The translations under genes and the position numbers were made by a program. DNA of 64,000 nt from Ruminococcaceae bacterium UBA3818 (GTDB taxonomy: Bacteria; Bacillota; Clostridia; Oscillospirales; Ruminococcaceae): NCBI GenBank assembly GCA_002369315.1, contig DFDW01000025.1:51499-115498 (forward strand), read 5' to 3'. The notes below the pieces were generated by a model. The model searched no databases. It saw only the letters and a program-made list of their open reading frames with translations, and had not been told where the DNA came from. Of the stretch, positions 61,558 to 64,000 are shown piece after piece. The number at the start of each line of letters is the position of its first letter. Position 1 is the stretch's first letter.

Positions 61558-62669
61558 AGAAAACGGCGATAGGGATCTTGTTTCTTTTGCTTTTGCCATT
61601 GACAGGCTGCGTGCGGTCAGTTCAGCTAAATGAACGGGCGATCGTTCAGGCTGCGGGACTGGATTGGAAAGAAGGCGAATATGCTTTAACGCTGCAGATA
61701 TTTGACCCCGAAGCGGCGCAGGGCGATGATACTTCTGGAGGGAAAATGCTCCGCGTAGAAGGCAAAACGATTGCACAGGCCATGCGCAACGCCAGTTTAA
61801 AACAGGGCCAGGAGATTTTCTGGGGACATACCAAGCTGATTATTATCGGTGAGCAGATCGCCCGGGATGGGGTGGATGCAGTGGTGGATTATTTCAATGC
61901 AAACGCCCAGTCCCGCCCCAACACGGATGTGCTGATTGCCGATGGAGAAGCGGGGGAAGTTTTGTGCGAACCGCTGGATCGAACCATCCTGCCGGTGCTC
62001 AGCACCAAAATGATGCTGGAAGGGTATCAGGACAATGGAAAGCTGGTTCGGTCACAGCTGAGGGGCGTTATCAGCTCCCTGGAAAACCCCCATACAGGCG
62101 CTTATTTGCCTTTGGTGGCTTTTTCCGGAGAGGAAGAAAACCCCGCCATCCAGGTCGTCGGGACAGCAATCCTGCATGACGGAAAAATGGTTGGGACCTT
62201 TTCGCCGGAAGAGACCCGCGGCATTCTATGGGCTGCGGGAGAGGTGGGGAAAATACAACTGACGATGGAACTGGAGGATCTGGGGATCGTCACACTGGAT
62301 GTAGTGGATTCCGGCACGACGGTAACGGCCCGTATCCAGGATGGAGTGCCTTTTTACGAAGTCTCTGTCCGGGTAAAAAGCAACGTGAGTGAGGAGCTTT
62401 TTTCTCTGGAAGGAGTTTCTTTTTCCGAACGGTGTGACCGATATGAAGAAGAACAGCGGATTTTGGTACGCCGGGAAACAGAGCATGCGCTGGAAAGGCT
62501 GTTCCATGAGCTGTCCTGCGACGCGCTTGGCTATTCCAATATTCTCATGCAGCAGCAATACGGATACTGGAAGGAGCGTTCAGCCGATGATCGGGCCCTT
62601 TTAAACGGTGTTGGATTTTCGGTGACCGTATCCTCCACGATCAATCGAGGCGGCGCTGCGCTGTCCTGA
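61554..62669 (+). CDS. Spore germination receptor C subunit (GerC lipoprotein)
   Basis: The 371-residue protein has a signal peptide ending in the lipobox LTGC, then the Ger(x)C fold: LNERAIVQAAGLDW, GQEIFWGHTKLIIIG, NANAQSRPNTDVLIADG. It is anchored to the inner spore membrane and works with the A and B subunits. The ATG overlaps the gerB stop. The order gerA-gerB-gerC is the standard tricistron. Confidence 0.93.
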   Translation: MKKTAIGILFLLLLPLTGCVRSVQLNERAIVQAAGLDWKEGEYALTLQIFDPEAAQGDDTSGGKMLRVEGKTIAQAMRNASLKQGQEIFWGHTKLIIIGEQIARDGVDAVVDYFNANAQSRPNTDVLIADGEAGEVLCEPLDRTILPVLSTKMMLEGYQDNGKLVRSQLRGVISSLENPHTGAYLPLVAFSGEEENPAIQVVGTAILHDGKMVGTFSPEETRGILWAAGEVGKIQLTMELEDLGIVTLDVVDSGTTVTARIQDGVPFYEVSVRVKSNVSEELFSLEGVSFSERCDRYEEEQRILVRRETEHALERLFHELSCDALGYSNILMQQQYGYWKERSADDRALLNGVGFSVTVSSTINRGGAALS

Positions 62670-62721
62670 CAGGCGGAAATGTTACGGATTTTTTAATTTT
62701 AGAAAAAATCTTCTGAAAGAC

Positions 62722-62780
62722 TTGATTTTTCCAAAAAAAAGGCTAAAATAAGGTTAGCACTCAAAGAAGAGGAGTGCCAA
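62722..62780 (+). promoter_or_regulatory. groESL promoter with CIRCE
   Basis: TTGATT (62722-62727), 16 bases and TAAAAT (62744-62749) form the promoter. The inverted repeat TTAGCACTC-N9-GAGTGCCAA (62754-62780) is CIRCE, bound by HrcA, with one base changed in the right arm. Confidence 0.93.
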
Positions 62781-62818
62781 ATCGTTAATAAAAGATTTTA
62801 TATACAGGAGGCATTTTT

Positions 62819-63103
62819 ATGACAATCAAACCTTTGTCCGACCGGATTGTAATCAAGATGGTCGAGGCGGAAGAAACGACGAAAAGCGGGATTATCCTCG
62901 CCGGTTCCGCAAAGGAAAAACCCCAGGTCGCAGAAGTGGTGGCGGTAGGCCCCGGCGGCGTGGTAGACGGCAAAGAGGTTAAAATGTATTTGAAACCCGG
63001 TGACCGCGTGCTCATGAGCAAATACGCGGGGACCGAAGTAAAACTGGACGGTCAGGAATATACGATTCTGCGTCAGGATGATGTTCTGGCCATTGTCGAG
63101 TAA
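62819..63103 (+). CDS. groES: Co-chaperonin GroES
   Basis: GroES caps the GroEL folding chamber. The 94-residue protein has LSDRIVIKMVEAEETTKSGIIL with the mobile loop, and KPGDRVLMSKYAGTEVK. GGAGG lies before the ATG. CIRCE controls it together with groEL. Confidence 0.97.
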   Translation: MTIKPLSDRIVIKMVEAEETTKSGIILAGSAKEKPQVAEVVAVGPGGVVDGKEVKMYLKPGDRVLMSKYAGTEVKLDGQEYTILRQDDVLAIVE

Positions 63104-63140
63104 CGATCCGCAGTCAAACGAATTTTAGGAGGAATCAATC

Positions 63141-64000
63141 ATGGCAAAACAGATCATTTACGGTGAGGATGCCAGAAAAGCGCTCCAAACCGGTATCGAT
63201 AAGCTTTCCAACACGGTTAAAATCACTTTGGGACCGAAAGGCCGCAATGTGGTTCTGGACAAAAAATTCGGCTCTCCGCTGATCACCAACGACGGCGTCA
63301 CCATCGCCAAGGAGATCGAGCTGGAAGACGCGTTTGAAAACATGGGCGCACAGTTGGTAAAAGAAGTTTCCGTCAAAACCAACGATGCTGCCGGTGACGG
63401 CACCACCACCGCGACGCTGCTGGCCCAGGCTCTGGTCCGGGAGGGCATGAAGAATGTAGCTGCCGGCGCCAACCCCATGGTCGTGAAAAAAGGTATCCAG
63501 AAAGCGGTAGATACCGCTGTAGAGGCAATGATCGCCAACTCTCAGAAAATCACCTGCACCGCTGATATTGAGCGGGTTGCCGCCATTTCTGCCGGCGATG
63601 AGTCGGTCGGCAAGCTGATTGGCGAAGCAATGGAAAAAGTAACCGCTGACGGCGTTATCACCATCGAGGAATCCAAAACCGCTGAAACTTACAGCGAAGT
63701 GGTCGAAGGCATGCAGTTCGACCGGGGTTACATCACCCCCTACATGGTCACCGATACGGATAAAATGGAAGCGGTTATCGATGATGCGTATATCCTGATT
63801 ACCGATAAGAAAATTTCTTCCATTCAGGAAGTTCTGCCTTTGCTGGAGCAGATCGTGCAGGCAGGCAAAAAGCTGGTCATCATCGCTGAGGATGTCGAGG
63901 GCGAGGCTTTGTCCACGCTGATCGTCAACAAGCTGCGCGGCACCTTTACCTGCGTTGCGGTAAAAGCGCCCGGATTCGGCGACAGAAGAAAAGAAATGCT
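63141..64000 (+). CDS. groEL: Chaperonin GroEL (3' end outside window)
   Basis: GroEL folds proteins in an ATP-driven ring. The visible 286 codons cover the N-terminal equatorial domain, with LGPKGRNVVLDKKFGSP, TNDGVTIAKEIELED, GDGTTTATLLAQALV and then the apical domain with ITPYMVTD. AGGAGG precedes the ATG at 63141. It lies 37 bases after groES and is cut by the window edge. Confidence 0.97.
   Translation, partial: MAKQIIYGEDARKALQTGIDKLSNTVKITLGPKGRNVVLDKKFGSPLITNDGVTIAKEIELEDAFENMGAQLVKEVSVKTNDAAGDGTTTATLLAQALVREGMKNVAAGANPMVVKKGIQKAVDTAVEAMIANSQKITCTADIERVAAISAGDESVGKLIGEAMEKVTADGVITIEESKTAETYSEVVEGMQFDRGYITPYMVTDTDKMEAVIDDAYILITDKKISSIQEVLPLLEQIVQAGKKLVIIAEDVEGEALSTLIVNKLRGTFTCVAVKAPGFGDRRKEM

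Noticed and set aside
1..64000. CRISPR arrays, insertion sequences, prophage, rRNA or tRNA genes
   Set aside because: I found no spaced direct repeats, transposase or phage proteins, terminal inverted repeats or tRNA-like folds in the intergenic regions.

Overview
The window looks like a chromosomal segment of a spore-forming, low-to-mid GC Firmicute of the class Clostridia, probably in or near the Ruminococcaceae/Oscillospiraceae. The reasons are strong AGGAGG-type ribosome binding sites, frequent TTG and GTG starts, SpoVM, SpoIVA and a GerA/GerB/GerC receptor, a FabK/FabT type II fatty acid operon, a CIRCE-controlled groESL, and the Firmicute gene order gmk-rpoZ-priA-def-fmt-rsmB-rlmN-prpC-prkC-rsgA-thiN-spoVM. 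I see no phage, transposon, CRISPR array, rRNA or tRNA. The region reads as core genome.

Layout. 1-3060 (minus): a Na/Pi cotransporter, cut by the window edge, behind tandem PHO-box-like repeats, then a B12-binding radical SAM protein. 3121-5930: a small membrane-anchored protein, a Fur/PerR-type regulator and nicotinate phosphoribosyltransferase. 5942-19716: a long housekeeping operon (yicC, remA, gmk, rpoZ, priA, def, fmt, a zinc metallopeptidase, rsmB, rlmN, prpC, prkC, rsgA, thiN) ending in a 27-codon spoVM. 19734-23745 (minus): an LCP cell-wall ligase, then a three-gene set of histidine phosphatase, a LeuB-like protein that has lost its catalytic residues, and an unknown membrane protein. 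23797-24722: an XRE regulator. 24856-30428: a lipoprotein with FG-GAP-like repeats, a response regulator, a sensor kinase, YqhQ/DUF1385 and prmC. 30446-34139 (minus): a membrane protein and the CsoR-controlled copA-csoR operon, with a CopZ-like domain fused to CopA. 34328-38420: an aminotransferase, trpS and spoIVA. 38443-43338: a DivIVA-like protein, a zinc-dependent phospholipase C-like protein, an Atg22-type MFS transporter and a MATE transporter. 43436-53047: a MarR/FabT-like regulator followed by fabH, acpP, fabK, fabD, fabG, fabF, accB, fabZ, accC, accD and accA, a complete malonyl-CoA and FAS II operon. 53088-58798: YitT, an acetolactate synthase-like enzyme, a C39-like peptidase, a polysaccharide deacetylase, DUF4363 and DUF421 proteins. 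58935-62669: gerA-gerB-gerC. 62722-64000: groES and the start of groEL.

How the genes work together. SpoVM and SpoIVA form the basement layer of the spore coat, and the Ger proteins sense germinants, so three steps of the spore cycle are represented. The FAS/ACC operon has a FabT-like operator at its promoter. Copper efflux is controlled by CsoR, phosphate uptake probably by a PhoP-type regulator, and chaperones by HrcA/CIRCE. Several genes (the lipoprotein and yitT) have a promoter followed at once by an intrinsic terminator hairpin, which suggests attenuation. I found no large undescribed system. The least expected items are the LeuB-like pseudoenzyme cluster, the CopA-CopZ fusion with an internal start, the likely ATT start of priA, and the triple operator array in front of the acetolactate synthase-like gene.
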